Assembly (NCBI RefSeq): GCF_026248685.1
Contig: NZ_CP111036.1
Coordinates: forward strand, 1,116,001-1,180,000
DNA length: 64,000 nucleotides
Direction: 5' to 3'
Source: Haladaptatus caseinilyticus
GTDB lineage: Archaea > Halobacteriota > Halobacteria > Halobacteriales > Haladaptataceae
The notes under the pieces: generated by a model
Told to the model about the DNA's origin: nothing
Databases searched by the model: none
The model's input: only the letters and a program-made list of their open reading frames with translations
Made by a program: the position numbers and the translations under genes
Shown: piece by piece, positions 35,142 to 45,052 of the stretch
Position numbering within the stretch: position 1 is the first letter of the stretch
How the letters are laid out: each line of letters begins with the position of its first letter

Positions 35142-36305
35142 ATGCGGGTGCTTCAGACACCGCCACGATATCATCCATTCATCGGCGGCGTGGAGGAGTA
35201 CGTCGCGACTCTCTCCGAGAAGCTTGTCGGTCGGGGACACGAGGTGACCGTTCTCTGTGCGCAATCGGAACCAGACACGCCAGCACGAGAGGTACGGAAC
35301 TCGGTTCGAGTTCGCCGTCTCCCAGTGTTCGGCTATCTGGCGAACACGCCGATAATGCCGCATCTGCCGAGCGTCCTGCTCGACGAGGCTGCCCAGGCGG
35401 ACATCATTCACACGCACCTGCCGACGCCGTGGAGTGCCGACTTGAGTGCACTCGTGGGAACCATCACCCGGACACCGACGGTACTCACCTATCACAACAA
35501 CGTCGTCGGAACGGGAATCGCGAGGGTTGCGGCAGGAGCGTACAATGCTGCTCCACTACCGACGACGCTCCGTCTCGCCGACACCGTCATCACCACACAA
35601 GAGTCGTACGTCCAGCGCTCACGTCCGTTGCAGTCGGTGCAGTCGAAGGTCGAATGTATCCCCAATGGTGTCGATATTCGTCGATTTCGGCCGGTTACCG
35701 TTTCTCCGGGAGAAAAACGATCACTCGGGTTTGCACCGAACCGAACCAGCGTTCTCTTCCTCAGCACGCTGGACGAGTATCATCGATACAAAGGCCTCGA
35801 CGTACTGCTTGAGGCGATGTCCATGCTCGCGGCAATCATGCCGGAGCCACCACAGCTCGTCGTCGGTGGGGATGGTGTACTCCGCCCGGAGTACGAGACG
35901 TTGGCGGCCCGACTCGGCGTCGAGAGCCGAGTTCGGTTTCTCGGTCGAATTCCCGATTCCGAACTGGTAGCGGCGTACAACGCGGCAGACGCGTTCGTGC
36001 TTCCATCGACCGACTCGGACCAGGAAGGGTTTGGCCTCGTGTTACTGGAAGCGCTCGCCACCGGAACACCCGTCGTCTCGACGGACATCGTCGGCGTGGC
36101 GGACGATATAGAATCCACGGATGTCGGTCGAGTCGTCAACCGGGGCGACCCAGGTGCACTCGCGAAAGGGATTCGTGACGTTCTCGGGTGGGACGACGGT
36201 ACGCTTCCGGAACGTTGTCGGTCGCTGTGTGAGCGCCGATACTCGGCACGAACGAATATGGAACGGGTACTGGACGTTTATTCGGCACTGACGCGAACGG
36301 CATAA
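35142..36305 (+). CDS. GT4 family glycosyltransferase, second
   Basis: A 387-residue GT-B fold protein. The N-terminus MRVLQTPPRYHPFIGGVEEYV has the glycine-rich acceptor loop. HTHLPTPWSADLSALV and CIPNGVDIRRFRPVTVSPG are typical linker motifs, and VLPSTDSDQEGFGLVLLEALA contains the E-x7-E donor-binding element. Similar to PimA/WaaG-like lipid-linked glycan enzymes. It ends 1 nt from the stop of the convergent minus-strand operon (36305/36306), so the two glycan operons meet tail to tail. Confidence 0.9.
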   Translation: MRVLQTPPRYHPFIGGVEEYVATLSEKLVGRGHEVTVLCAQSEPDTPAREVRNSVRVRRLPVFGYLANTPIMPHLPSVLLDEAAQADIIHTHLPTPWSADLSALVGTITRTPTVLTYHNNVVGTGIARVAAGAYNAAPLPTTLRLADTVITTQESYVQRSRPLQSVQSKVECIPNGVDIRRFRPVTVSPGEKRSLGFAPNRTSVLFLSTLDEYHRYKGLDVLLEAMSMLAAIMPEPPQLVVGGDGVLRPEYETLAARLGVESRVRFLGRIPDSELVAAYNAADAFVLPSTDSDQEGFGLVLLEALATGTPVVSTDIVGVADDIESTDVGRVVNRGDPGALAKGIRDVLGWDDGTLPERCRSLCERRYSARTNMERVLDVYSALTRTA

Positions 36306-37997
36306 TCAGGTCACTTCAAGCGTCAGTGAGTTCCTCGCGTGAGGCTCGGAATAACGGTCTACCGAAGACGCCGTGCAATCGGCGTCGATTCGATACACCG
36401 TAAACTGCGATTGACGAGCGACCGGTTCGAACAGAGAACTTCGGCGGAATTTCAGAGAGGCGGATCGGTTTATCGGCCGGCGTTGGTAGTTTTCGACGTA
36501 GAGAACCTGTGTCGATACTTCTCGATTCAATATGAAATAATCAGCGCCATACGACCGCATCTCTCGACAAGCGACAATCGCGTTCGTCCCGTACCAGACG
36601 TCCATCAACGCTCGTCTGTCGTAATCATCGGTGTTGCGGTAAACGTATTCGTATTGTGCCATCCCGACCAGATACGCGCCGGTTTTCAGGTCCGTGAAAA
36701 CCGGATCATTCCGTTCGATACCGTTTCTGTGCATCTCGTCCGCGAGACCTTCGTAGTCGCCGTGGTACGGAAACGTCCAGACGCCGGGGACGATGAGCAG
36801 GTTGCCGACGACCATCAGTGCGATGAGAACGTATCCCGCCGTGTGAGCACCGTCGGCGATTCGGTCCGTCGGTAGCGAATCGAGTTCACCGACCGCGACC
36901 AGCAGGCCCGGAATCGACGCCTCGAAAAAGATCCGTGTCCAAAAAAAGCTCACCGAGAAACCGGCGGGGAGGTACACTACGAGAACGCTATAGAGCCACA
37001 CCATTCGCTCGTCGAGGAGAAACCGTCTCCCGACGCGGCTGAACGCACGGAGACCGCTGACCGCACTGACGAGTGCCACCGGGACGAGTACGAACATCAC
37101 GTAGGGAGGCCACGAGAGGAGTAACGGAACCTCTTTTCCACCGTCGAAGCCGAACCGGCTACCGATGACTCCGATGGTGTTGCCGAAATCCGCCATCGAA
37201 CCGGTGAGTTCGCTGCCGGATTTCGAAAGACGGTCACCATGGAGCAGGAGGACGATTAGCGAACCGACGAACGTTCCGAGCGCAGCGTCCGAGCGCGAAT
37301 CGTCGCATCGCCACCGGAAAATGCCGACCGCGAACTGAAACGGCAGGAGAAGCAGTGACCGAGGGAAGTAAAACATCGACGTGAGCGCGAGGGTAGCTGC
37401 ACTGACCCAGAACCAGTGTTCACCGTCTCGTTTCCAGCGGATAACAGCGTAGAACCCAAAGAGAGTGAGTGGAAACGACAGTCCGCGCGCCTCCGTGAGA
37501 TAGAGCGCGGAATAATCGGGAATCAGGAATATAGCCGTCGCACACAGGGTTCGGTATCGTACGTCGTCGGTGTACAACGAGGCGAGGAGGTAGCCAACGC
37601 CGAACTTCAATATCGGCGTCAACAGGAAAAAACGCCGCCATCGGTGAACGAAGTCGAGTCCGGTAGCTGCGGTGAGAACACTCGTCGCGTACGCCGCCGC
37701 GGGCGTGTCGATGTCCACGCAGATCTTTCTCCAATACGAATCGTAGTTACCGACCGACGACACGTACTCGCAGGTCGGGAGAGCGAGCCCGTGATCGAGT
37801 GTCCATTCCTCGATGTACCACAACGAGTACGCCCACGGGTCGTCCAACGGAGGAACGAGAACCGCTTTGACGACGACAGCGAGGCATGCGAGGAGGAGAA
37901 ACACGATACCGATTCGTTCCAGTCGTGCGAGCGAGCGAATTCGCTCGTCATACAGATCTCTCGTCCGCCGTCGGAGCGATCGTATCGTTCGAATCAT
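36306..37997 (-). CDS. GT-C-like multispanning membrane protein of the glycan cluster
   Basis: About 563 residues from ATG 37997 (MIRTIRSLRRRTRDLYDER); an in-frame GTG at 38054 would add 19 residues. After a basic cytoplasmic N-terminus come around ten hydrophobic segments, then a soluble C-terminal domain of about 130 residues. The first external loop carries PPLDDPWAYSLWYIEEW, an acidic motif like the catalytic loop of GT-C (ArnT/PMT) transferases using lipid-linked sugars. I infer a lipid-phosphate-sugar-dependent glycosyltransferase, but the family is not certain. It is 151 nt downstream of the flippase gene on the same strand. Confidence 0.65.
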   Translation of the reverse strand: MIRTIRSLRRRTRDLYDERIRSLARLERIGIVFLLLACLAVVVKAVLVPPLDDPWAYSLWYIEEWTLDHGLALPTCEYVSSVGNYDSYWRKICVDIDTPAAAYATSVLTAATGLDFVHRWRRFFLLTPILKFGVGYLLASLYTDDVRYRTLCATAIFLIPDYSALYLTEARGLSFPLTLFGFYAVIRWKRDGEHWFWVSAATLALTSMFYFPRSLLLLPFQFAVGIFRWRCDDSRSDAALGTFVGSLIVLLLHGDRLSKSGSELTGSMADFGNTIGVIGSRFGFDGGKEVPLLLSWPPYVMFVLVPVALVSAVSGLRAFSRVGRRFLLDERMVWLYSVLVVYLPAGFSVSFFWTRIFFEASIPGLLVAVGELDSLPTDRIADGAHTAGYVLIALMVVGNLLIVPGVWTFPYHGDYEGLADEMHRNGIERNDPVFTDLKTGAYLVGMAQYEYVYRNTDDYDRRALMDVWYGTNAIVACREMRSYGADYFILNREVSTQVLYVENYQRRPINRSASLKFRRSSLFEPVARQSQFTVYRIDADCTASSVDRYSEPHARNSLTLEVT

Positions 37998-38148
37998 CGA
38001 CGTATCCGTTTCACGAAGACAGTTCTTCCCGCCGAAATCGACCGACAACGCCACGGGTAATGAAACCGAGACTCGTTACGAGGCGGTAGGCAGTCGTTGT
38101 GTGTGGATACACCGACTGTCGAGGGAAGAACCCGTGCTTCGGACCACG

Positions 38149-39675
38149 TCATCGACGGTTCAGCAGATCGCGCAACGAGTTGATATCGATCGGGAGCACA
38201 TCCGCGTACCCCTTCAGCAGCTCGAAATCCTCCGCTTCGAGACCTCCAACTGCGAAAAACAAGCCCATGTGAACGACGTAGAAAACCATCCCGGAGAGGA
38301 GCACTAGCGGCAGTGACGACCGAATCGATGATCCGAAAAGAACGTACAGAAGTCCGAAGAGGGCCACCGAGGAACCTGTGATACGAGCGAGCGCGTCAGA
38401 AAGAGCGTGAAACCCACGCTCAACGTAGAGTCGAATCGCTGAACCGACGTTAAGCGCAGCATACGTCACGGCAGTGGCCGCAGCGACGCCGACGATCCCG
38501 AACGAGGGGACGAGGAGGATTCCCAACCCGACGTTGGCGATAATGGTCGCCGTCGTCGTCCAAAATATAAACGTCGTATCGCCGATAGCCGTGAGCGCGG
38601 CGCGCGTCATTCCAGTCGTCACCTCGACGAAAAACCCCGCGACGACGATTGCAAGCACCAATCCACCGGACGTGTACGCTTCACCGAAAAGTGCAGTCAT
38701 TATCGTCCCCGGAAAGCCGACGACGAACAGAAACACCGGGAGTGTGAAGACGACGACCCACTTCGTCACCAGTGAATATAATCGCGTCATCTCTTCGTGC
38801 GTCGTTTCATCGTCATCCAATTCCGAGAACATCGGGAGAAAGAGCGCCGAAAACGACCAGACAAAGAGGAGCATGATTCTGCCGGTCGTGAACGCCGCAT
38901 CGAAAACGCCGATTTCTGCGGGTGGAAGGAAGTACCCGATAACCATGTCGTCGGTTGCCTGGATGAGTTGCCAGGCCGCAGTCGCGATGACGAGGGGTAC
39001 GGAAAACCGAAGCAGCGGGACAGTGTGGTTAGAGAGACGGGAGTACGTCCGTTGTGCTGACGAGAGCAGGGACGTCTCTTGGGCGAGGATAAGGACGGCG
39101 AGACCGGCAGTAACTGCGGTTCCGACGACCCACCCTGCTGCGGCCCCGACGATGCCGTACCCGAGATAGATTCCCACGACGGCGAAAAGAACAATGGCAC
39201 CCCTGAGTAGAACGTTCTGCACTACCGCGATTCGCGTCGCATCGCCGATACCACGAAACCCGCCGAGCGATAACCAGACGACAGACTGGAACGGGAGGGC
39301 GACAGCGAACAGAGTGACGACGGGAACCGCAGTTGGAACGAGAAAGAGCTTCGAAACGGTCGTCGAAAAGAGCGCGAGTATGCCTGCCGCGATGAGCGCG
39401 GTACCGAAAGCGACCTGAATCGCGGTCAGAAAGATGCCACCCGGATCCTCGTGTCTGGGGATGTTTCGTGCGACGCCTTCCTCCATGCCGAGGCTTGTGA
39501 CGAGCGTGAGCAGTTCAAGAAGCGAAACACAGAACGCAAGCACACCGTATCCATCGACTCCCAACAGGCGAGCAAGGACGACACGAGTCAGAAAGGCGAT
39601 ACCCATCCCGAGGACGTTGCCGACGAGAACGACGAACGACCCACCAAAGAGTCGGCCATAGATACCGCGTTTCAT
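38149..39675 (-). CDS. polysaccharide flippase, Wzx/MOP superfamily
   Basis: About 508 residues; ATG 39675 gives MKRGIYGRLFGGSFVVLVGN. Twelve to fourteen hydrophobic helices are visible. RVVLARLLGVDGYGVLAF is a classic N-terminal RfbX/MurJ-like motif, and LRFSVPLVIATAAWQLIQ marks the second half. These proteins flip lipid-linked oligosaccharides across the cytoplasmic membrane. The start overlaps the stop of the beta-helix gene (ATGA, 39672-39675), so the two are translationally coupled. In the cluster it would export the glycan assembled by the plus-strand enzymes. Confidence 0.9.
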   Translation of the reverse strand: MKRGIYGRLFGGSFVVLVGNVLGMGIAFLTRVVLARLLGVDGYGVLAFCVSLLELLTLVTSLGMEEGVARNIPRHEDPGGIFLTAIQVAFGTALIAAGILALFSTTVSKLFLVPTAVPVVTLFAVALPFQSVVWLSLGGFRGIGDATRIAVVQNVLLRGAIVLFAVVGIYLGYGIVGAAAGWVVGTAVTAGLAVLILAQETSLLSSAQRTYSRLSNHTVPLLRFSVPLVIATAAWQLIQATDDMVIGYFLPPAEIGVFDAAFTTGRIMLLFVWSFSALFLPMFSELDDDETTHEEMTRLYSLVTKWVVVFTLPVFLFVVGFPGTIMTALFGEAYTSGGLVLAIVVAGFFVEVTTGMTRAALTAIGDTTFIFWTTTATIIANVGLGILLVPSFGIVGVAAATAVTYAALNVGSAIRLYVERGFHALSDALARITGSSVALFGLLYVLFGSSIRSSLPLVLLSGMVFYVVHMGLFFAVGGLEAEDFELLKGYADVLPIDINSLRDLLNRR

Positions 39676-41318
39676 CGTGTATCGCAGAATCGACTGGCTC
39701 CTCCATCGGTTCGGTAACACCCAGTCGTGAAGCGATTCCCGCTCGATCGAATTCGACGAACGTTCTCGGTGTTGCGTTTGAAAACGGAGTTGACGATCCG
39801 ATTCTCACCGGATTCGAGAAGGACGATCCCGTACTGGTTCTCCACGAAAACAGGTCCAATCAAGCGATTCGGCCCGGCGAAACGTAACCACACACCCTTC
39901 GGGTTATTTACGGCATTGACACGAACTAACTCGTTGTATCCTGCTTGGTTCAGAAGGATTCCATCGTTGCCGTTCGAGTTGGCAGTGTCGTCGATGAGAC
40001 GGGTTCGTTCGCTTCGTTCGAGCACGATTCCAGCCTCTCCGTTTTTGTTCGCCGTACTGTTGCGAATCTCGTTCTCGTTCGAACGGAGAAGGGTCATCCC
40101 TGACTCACGGTTTTCCGTAGCCGTGGTTTTCGCGAAGACGACACTTTCCACTTCTACCCCCACGATTCCGTCGGTGTTGTTTTTTGCGGACGTTCCGAGG
40201 ACGGTGTTGTTCAGCGCGCGATTCAGGAGGAGGCCGGTAAACTCGTTTCTATGGACGGCGTTTCGTCGGAGCGTGTTCCCGTTTGCCTCCTGCAGGAAGA
40301 TACCGTCTTCGTTGTCCATCACGACGTTTTCCCTGACGAGCGATCCGGTGGAACGGTCGAGCAAGATCCCCTCGTCGTCGTTTCCTCGAACTCGGTTTTC
40401 ACCGAGATAGACGACACTCGATTCGAGGACGGAAATGCCGATCTCGTTCCCTGTCACCCGAGTATCCATGACGGTCGAATTCCCGACGTTCGAGGCGGCG
40501 ATACCGGCATCACCGTTTTTACGAACGGTTCCGTTCCGGACGACTGCACGCTCCGAAAGGCGGATATAAATCCCATTGTTGCCATTGTCTTCGAGCACAT
40601 TGTTCGACAGCGTGACGTCGTTCGAGTACGTTTGAACGAAGCCGTGTTCGCGGTTGTTTTCGATAGTGCTTTCTCGGATGTGCGTTCTATCGGAGTATTC
40701 CAGTTCGACGCCAAATTCGTTCCCTCTACTTACGACCTTTCGAACGGTCGTGGACGACGAATTCTGCAAGAAGAGCCCCGTTTTTTCGCTTTCCGTTATT
40801 CTCGTATCGATAACACGGGTTCTATCGTTCGATTCGAGGTGGACACCGTCGATTGAACTTTCCGAGACGGAGACGTCTCGAAGTGTCGTTCGAATCGTGC
40901 GCAAGGCACGAACGCCGACGTTCGTAGTGGATACGGAAACGCCATCGAGCGTGCTGTCCGTGGTTTCGTACAGCACAACACCGTATCCCCAGTTCCTGAC
41001 CGCGAGATTTTCGACGCTCACGTTCGACGTGTTGATGAATACACCGACCAGTTCCGAATCGGGAGTCGGTCCAACGATTTCGTGCCCCTCACCACTGATC
41101 GTGGCGCCATTTGCACGAATATCGAGGCAGTGATCGGCATCGCTCTCTATGTCGGTCGTAAGGACGTATTCTCCCGGTTTGTCGATTACCGTACACGACG
41201 AAATATACTGCGTGTCAGTTCCCGTCCGTCCCGCCGCGCTCGATGCGGCGAGTATTACTGTCTGTTGTCCGACGATAGCGAGACAGACAAGGAGGACGAA
41301 CATACTCGTTCGATTCAT
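39672..41318 (-). CDS. secreted right-handed parallel beta-helix protein (NosD/CASH-like)
   Basis: About 548 residues; ATG 41318 begins MNRTSMFVLLVCLAIVGQQT, a Sec signal peptide cut near residue 25. The mature protein opens with YISSCTVIDKPGEYVLTTDI, typical of NosD-type helices. It then carries some 17 repeats of about 23 residues with the pattern N-x-x-G-I-x-L-x-x-S-x-x-N-x-V (for example GNDDEGILLDRSTGSLVREN). The C-terminus has a Cys pair in TTGCYRTDGGASRFCDTR. The fold is used by sugar epimerases, lyases and periplasmic metal proteins; coupling to a flippase suggests an extracellular glycan-modifying role. No catalytic residue can be assigned. Confidence 0.85.
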   Translation of the reverse strand: MNRTSMFVLLVCLAIVGQQTVILAASSAAGRTGTDTQYISSCTVIDKPGEYVLTTDIESDADHCLDIRANGATISGEGHEIVGPTPDSELVGVFINTSNVSVENLAVRNWGYGVVLYETTDSTLDGVSVSTTNVGVRALRTIRTTLRDVSVSESSIDGVHLESNDRTRVIDTRITESEKTGLFLQNSSSTTVRKVVSRGNEFGVELEYSDRTHIRESTIENNREHGFVQTYSNDVTLSNNVLEDNGNNGIYIRLSERAVVRNGTVRKNGDAGIAASNVGNSTVMDTRVTGNEIGISVLESSVVYLGENRVRGNDDEGILLDRSTGSLVRENVVMDNEDGIFLQEANGNTLRRNAVHRNEFTGLLLNRALNNTVLGTSAKNNTDGIVGVEVESVVFAKTTATENRESGMTLLRSNENEIRNSTANKNGEAGIVLERSERTRLIDDTANSNGNDGILLNQAGYNELVRVNAVNNPKGVWLRFAGPNRLIGPVFVENQYGIVLLESGENRIVNSVFKRNTENVRRIRSSGNRFTTGCYRTDGGASRFCDTR

Positions 41319-41518
41319 CGTCAGATTCACGCGCGGGGCGAGGATGAACTGCCGCGACGGTTCACGGAATTAAACGCAGGCTAAAAAAGTTCGTGTCGAA
41401 TCTACAGTCGTTAGGGGCGATACACTCGCGGTGTACTGGACATTACTCCGTATTATCGATGAAATCGAAAATTGAAGGTGTGACTTATCGCTGGTTTTCG
41501 ACCACTGTTTGCTTCAGC

Positions 41519-41543
41519 AACCCCTCCATTTCGACTGGAGATT
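41519..41543 (+). promoter_or_regulatory. ORB-like motif, forward orientation
   Basis: AACCCCTCCATTTCGACTGG followed by AGATT resembles the box upstream of orc1 (47021). It overlaps the stop of the DUF5789-like gene. The 220-nt gap on its left holds no supported gene. Confidence 0.5.
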
Positions 41544-41910
41544 ACGACAAGTCCGTATCCGACTCCGTTGTATCGATCTCATCTAACTCCCGCTCGTCAT
41601 TGTACTCCGCCATTCCTCCTGCCCCTCCGGTTACTTCGTTGTACACTGCTTCCCGTGCTTCTTCGGCGGACTCGAATCGTTCGTCCACGAGCCGGTCGAA
41701 GACGCTTCCCAGGGTTTCTGTCTCGTTTGGCAGGTCTATTTGCTGGTCTCCGTACTCCGTCGCTAACTCCTCACTCGTCGTCGGGTATTTGTGTTCGCCG
41801 AGCATCCGACCGACGTCACCGAGCATATCCTCGACACTCTCCGCGCGTTCGTGCTGTCGCTCGCGTGCGCTGTCCTGCACGTCTCCGACATCGTGGTCAT
41901 CCTTGGGCAT
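41542..41910 (-). CDS. DUF5789-like haloarchaeal protein
   Basis: A 122-residue acidic protein, starting MPKDDHDVGDVQ at ATG 41910; a longer frame extends into non-coding sequence. The segment SVEDMLGDVGRMLGEHKYPTTSEEL, with YGDQQIDLPNETETLGSVFDRL, matches what I recall of the DUF5789 family. It is predicted helical with a disordered acidic C-terminus, and its function is unknown. It lies 85 nt downstream of cgi121 on the same strand and may be the last gene of the hel308-cgi121 operon. Confidence 0.75.
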   Translation of the reverse strand: MPKDDHDVGDVQDSARERQHERAESVEDMLGDVGRMLGEHKYPTTSEELATEYGDQQIDLPNETETLGSVFDRLVDERFESAEEAREAVYNEVTGGAGGMAEYNDERELDEIDTTESDTDLS

Positions 41911-41995
41911 GGTGTTACGATACATCAGGACGTTAAAATTCGTGTTGGCCACCGTTCCCCGCACTGCAGAGTGCCTCCTCCGTTTTACTGCTTCG

Positions 41996-42493
41996 CTACT
42001 TCTCGACTTCGAGTAGAGCGACACGCTCACAGACCAAGTCACTGAGAGTTGCGCTGGTCGCTTCCAACTCCCGTTCGGAGAGGTCGAAAAAGTCGAACAT
42101 CGTTTCGCGGTCGGGATTGCCGAGCGTCTCCGCAGGGACGAGAATCTCGGAAAGAGCCGATGCAGCTGCTGTTTCATTCCCGTTCTGCTTTCCGTCGATA
42201 GCCACGACCAGTCGCTGTTCGCCCTCCGAAACACCCATTTCGAGCGCCTGATTGATCTGACGGCGGCCAGCGGCGTACAGCAGAATTTCGACTGCCGGGT
42301 CGCGAGCGATGCTGTCCCCGCGCTCGAATGCCCGATTTGCGTGTTCGACCGCCGATTCGAGATGGTCACATCCTGCTACGTATCGTGCGTCGAACGCTTG
42401 TATCGCACAGTCGAACTCGTCGCCGATAGCTCCGAGACGAGCGAGAAACTCGTCGATGTCTTCGATATTCGTTCTCCCTTCGACCAGTTTCAT
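41996..42493 (-). CDS. cgi121: KEOPS complex subunit Cgi121
   Basis: A 165-residue protein. KEOPS (Kae1, Bud32, Pcc1, Cgi121) makes t6A37 on ANN-decoding tRNAs; Cgi121 binds the tRNA CCA end and stimulates Bud32. Seen: N-terminal [20 protein letters not shown], the central [23 protein letters not shown], characteristic of Cgi121/TPRKB, and [13 protein letters not shown]. The start overlaps the hel308 stop (ATGA, 42490-42493), so the two are translationally coupled. The link of a tRNA-modification subunit to a repair helicase recurs in archaea and hints at a shared role, which is still inference. Confidence 0.9.
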   Translation of the reverse strand: MKLVEGRTNIEDIDEFLARLGAIGDEFDCAIQAFDARYVAGCDHLESAVEHANRAFERGDSIARDPAVEILLYAAGRRQINQALEMGVSEGEQRLVVAIDGKQNGNETAAASALSEILVPAETLGNPDRETMFDFFDLSERELEATSATLSDLVCERVALLEVEK

Positions 42494-44751
42494 TCGAAAT
42501 CACCGAGGCTCTGCTGGCCACTGTGTTCGTTTGCGGCTTGAGCTGCATTGGCCTTTGCCTCGGAATCAGCTTCAATGCCGTCCAGCGAGGGATCCTTTCG
42601 ACCAACGTTTTCGAGAATGGTCTCCGTGGTCTTTCGTCTGCCACGAAGTGCGCCGAGGATAACCGACTTGTCCGCCTCGCGAAGGTCCGCACGTGATTCG
42701 ATTCCCGCCTCGTACAACCGACGGGCACGTTTTCGACCGACGTTTCGCACACCTGCGAGGTCAAGCAGCTCTTCCTCGACACCGTACTCGACTCGTTTTC
42801 GCGCCTCGCGGACAGCGGTCGTGGTCGTAGACGGGAGACTCTCGCCGTCGGTTCGCTGGAGTTCGGCGGCAAGCCGTTCGGCCGCGTTCAGCAACCACTC
42901 CGCCGTGTCGACTTTGCCGCGGATATCGCCGGGGCCGATAGCGTAACGCTCCGTAATCCGGTCCTCGTCCAGTTCACTGGCCCAGTTTTCCAGGAGACGC
43001 GCCGTCTTCAGTGCGGAGAGCCAATCCTCGAAGGCGTGATCTTCGAACTCGGAGGGCATCGAACCGAGGAACTCCTGTTCCCGCTCGTAGGCAATTTCTG
43101 TGTAGCGTTCACGGTCCCCGGACCGGAGATAGAGCTGATACATGTCCGGTGTGCGCGAGACGAGGTGATACAGTCCCAACGCAGTGGGGTCGTCGTTTGC
43201 TGTGCGCAAACCGTCGATGATTTCCGCCGCGCTCATCGGGTCGAGATAGAGTTGCGAGACGCGGTGACCGAGACCGGTCGCCCGTAGACGGTCATCACGT
43301 TCGAGAAAGCCATTCCGTTCGAGATAGTCGAGCACTCGCTGAGTGACGGTTTCGAGCCGGCCTGTTTCGTCGGTCTGTGTCGCGTACAAGGTTCGTTCGA
43401 GGAAATCCAGTAGCTCATCCTCAGTGCCCGCGAATCCTGACGCGACCGTCGCGAGGATGTGCGTTCGGAGCGCCGGTTCAGCGGCGAGTTTCGAATGAAC
43501 CGGTTCCGGGTCGGCCCAGACGTACTGGTCGAACAGTTCCTGTAGTTCCTCGTGACTTTTGGCGATGAGCACGGCTTCGCCGTAGGGGTCGAGTCCCGGC
43601 CTTCCCGCTCGTCCGAACATCTGGTGTACTTCGAGCACGTCGAGGGGTTGCATACCGCCGACATCGCCGTCGTAGCGCCGCCAATCGCGGACGATGACCC
43701 GGCGGCTTGGCGTGTTCACACCTGCCGCGAGCGTCGGCGTCGCGCTGATGACTTTTACGAGACGGTCACGGAACACCTCCTCGACCAGCGAACGGTGTTC
43801 GCTGGCGAGTCCGGCGTGGTGGAACGCGGAGCCCTTTTCGACCGCGCTTGCGAGGTCCTCACTCGTTTCGGTGTCGCTTACTTCCCGAATTTCCTCCGCG
43901 ATATCACGGAGCTGGCGACGCTCGTCGTCGGAGAGGTACTCGCTCGTCACGTCTGCGAGTCGCTTCGCCGCTGCCTCCGCATTTCGACGCGAATTGACGA
44001 AGACGAGCGACGAACCCTCGTCACCGAGCGTGTCTTCAACCAGTGCGGCAGTCTCCTTTTGTTTCCCGCGCTGGAGTTCCTGCTGTGTGCCATCGTCGAA
44101 ATGGAGTGCCTGTCCGTAGAGAACGCCTTTTCGGAGGTCGATGGGCCGCCACGACGAATCGATGAGAGTAGCGTCCAACCACTCCGCCATCTCGTCGGCG
44201 TTACCGACCGTCGCGGAGAGCGCGACGGTCTGAAGGTTCGGATTGACACGTCGAAGTTTAGCGAGGGTAACTTCGAGCGTCGGGCCACGGTGTGCGTCGT
44301 TGACGAGGTGAACCTCGTCGGCAACGACGCAAGAAAGGTCGTCAACCCATTTCGCGCCGTTTCGAACGAGCGAATCGACTTTCTCGCTCGTGGCGACGAT
44401 GATATCCTTCGACGCCAACCAGTCGCCATCGCTATCGTAGTTTCCGGTCGAGACGCCTATCGAAACGCCATACTGTTCGAACTCCTCGAACTCCTCTTTT
44501 TTCTCGCTGGCGAGGGCGCGAAGCGGGACGATGTAGAGGGCCTTTCCGCCGCGGGCGACGCTCGAAAGCATCGCCAATTCCGCAATGAACGTCTTTCCGC
44601 TGGCAGTCGGGATGCTGGCGACGATACTTTCGCCGTCGGTAATACCCGCTTCGACTGCCTCAGCCTGTGGCGGGTACAGCTCCTCGATACCGTGGTCTTC
44701 GAAATGTTCGGGGACCCCCTCCGGTAATCCCGTCAAATCGGCGACTTTCAC
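42490..44751 (-). CDS. hel308: ATP-dependent DNA helicase Hel308
   Basis: A 753-residue superfamily 2 helicase that unwinds lagging-strand forks 3'-5' and acts in replication-fork repair. Motifs in order: Q-motif-like [14 protein letters not shown], Walker [18 protein letters not shown], Walker [15 protein letters not shown] motif [11 protein letters not shown], motif [20 protein letters not shown], then a winged helix, ratchet helices and a C-terminal helix-hairpin-helix region ([19 protein letters not shown]). The gene reads toward cgi121 and away from the origin. A TTTAAAC element (44813-44819) upstream of the start is a plausible promoter. Confidence 0.95.
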   Translation of the reverse strand: MKVADLTGLPEGVPEHFEDHGIEELYPPQAEAVEAGITDGESIVASIPTASGKTFIAELAMLSSVARGGKALYIVPLRALASEKKEEFEEFEQYGVSIGVSTGNYDSDGDWLASKDIIVATSEKVDSLVRNGAKWVDDLSCVVADEVHLVNDAHRGPTLEVTLAKLRRVNPNLQTVALSATVGNADEMAEWLDATLIDSSWRPIDLRKGVLYGQALHFDDGTQQELQRGKQKETAALVEDTLGDEGSSLVFVNSRRNAEAAAKRLADVTSEYLSDDERRQLRDIAEEIREVSDTETSEDLASAVEKGSAFHHAGLASEHRSLVEEVFRDRLVKVISATPTLAAGVNTPSRRVIVRDWRRYDGDVGGMQPLDVLEVHQMFGRAGRPGLDPYGEAVLIAKSHEELQELFDQYVWADPEPVHSKLAAEPALRTHILATVASGFAGTEDELLDFLERTLYATQTDETGRLETVTQRVLDYLERNGFLERDDRLRATGLGHRVSQLYLDPMSAAEIIDGLRTANDDPTALGLYHLVSRTPDMYQLYLRSGDRERYTEIAYEREQEFLGSMPSEFEDHAFEDWLSALKTARLLENWASELDEDRITERYAIGPGDIRGKVDTAEWLLNAAERLAAELQRTDGESLPSTTTTAVREARKRVEYGVEEELLDLAGVRNVGRKRARRLYEAGIESRADLREADKSVILGALRGRRKTTETILENVGRKDPSLDGIEADSEAKANAAQAANEHSGQQSLGDFE

Positions 44752-45052
44752 ACACGCTCACCCTGCGTGCGCGATGCGAATCCGGTCATTACCATCGATT
44801 GGCGCGTCTTCCCGTTTAAACTGTCGGGTGGAAGCGGAGGCGAGATATTTTTCATCATGTCGGTCGGTACGAGTATGTCTGTTCCGAAATTCGGCGAGGA
44901 GTACGATGCGCCTACGCTCATTTCACCCGAGGATACAGTGAAGGTCCACGGCGGAAAGCTACCGGACATACCACCGACCATCCACCTCGGGTTCGAGTCC
45001 CCACGGACGACTCTCCGTCACCCATTTGAAGGTCCGATTCCGAGTGACACGT
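44752..45052. other. gap between hel308 and the small ferredoxin; possible gene remnant
   Basis: No complete gene is supported in these 300 nt. A plus-strand frame from ATG 44875 (MSVPKFGEEYDAPTLISPED, then a Pro-rich acidic stretch) has haloarchaeal-looking composition for about 55 residues. It then runs into the ferredoxin gene in another frame, where its composition turns Arg-rich. It may be the decayed 5' end of a lost gene. The rest is promoter sequence for hel308. Confidence 0.3.
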
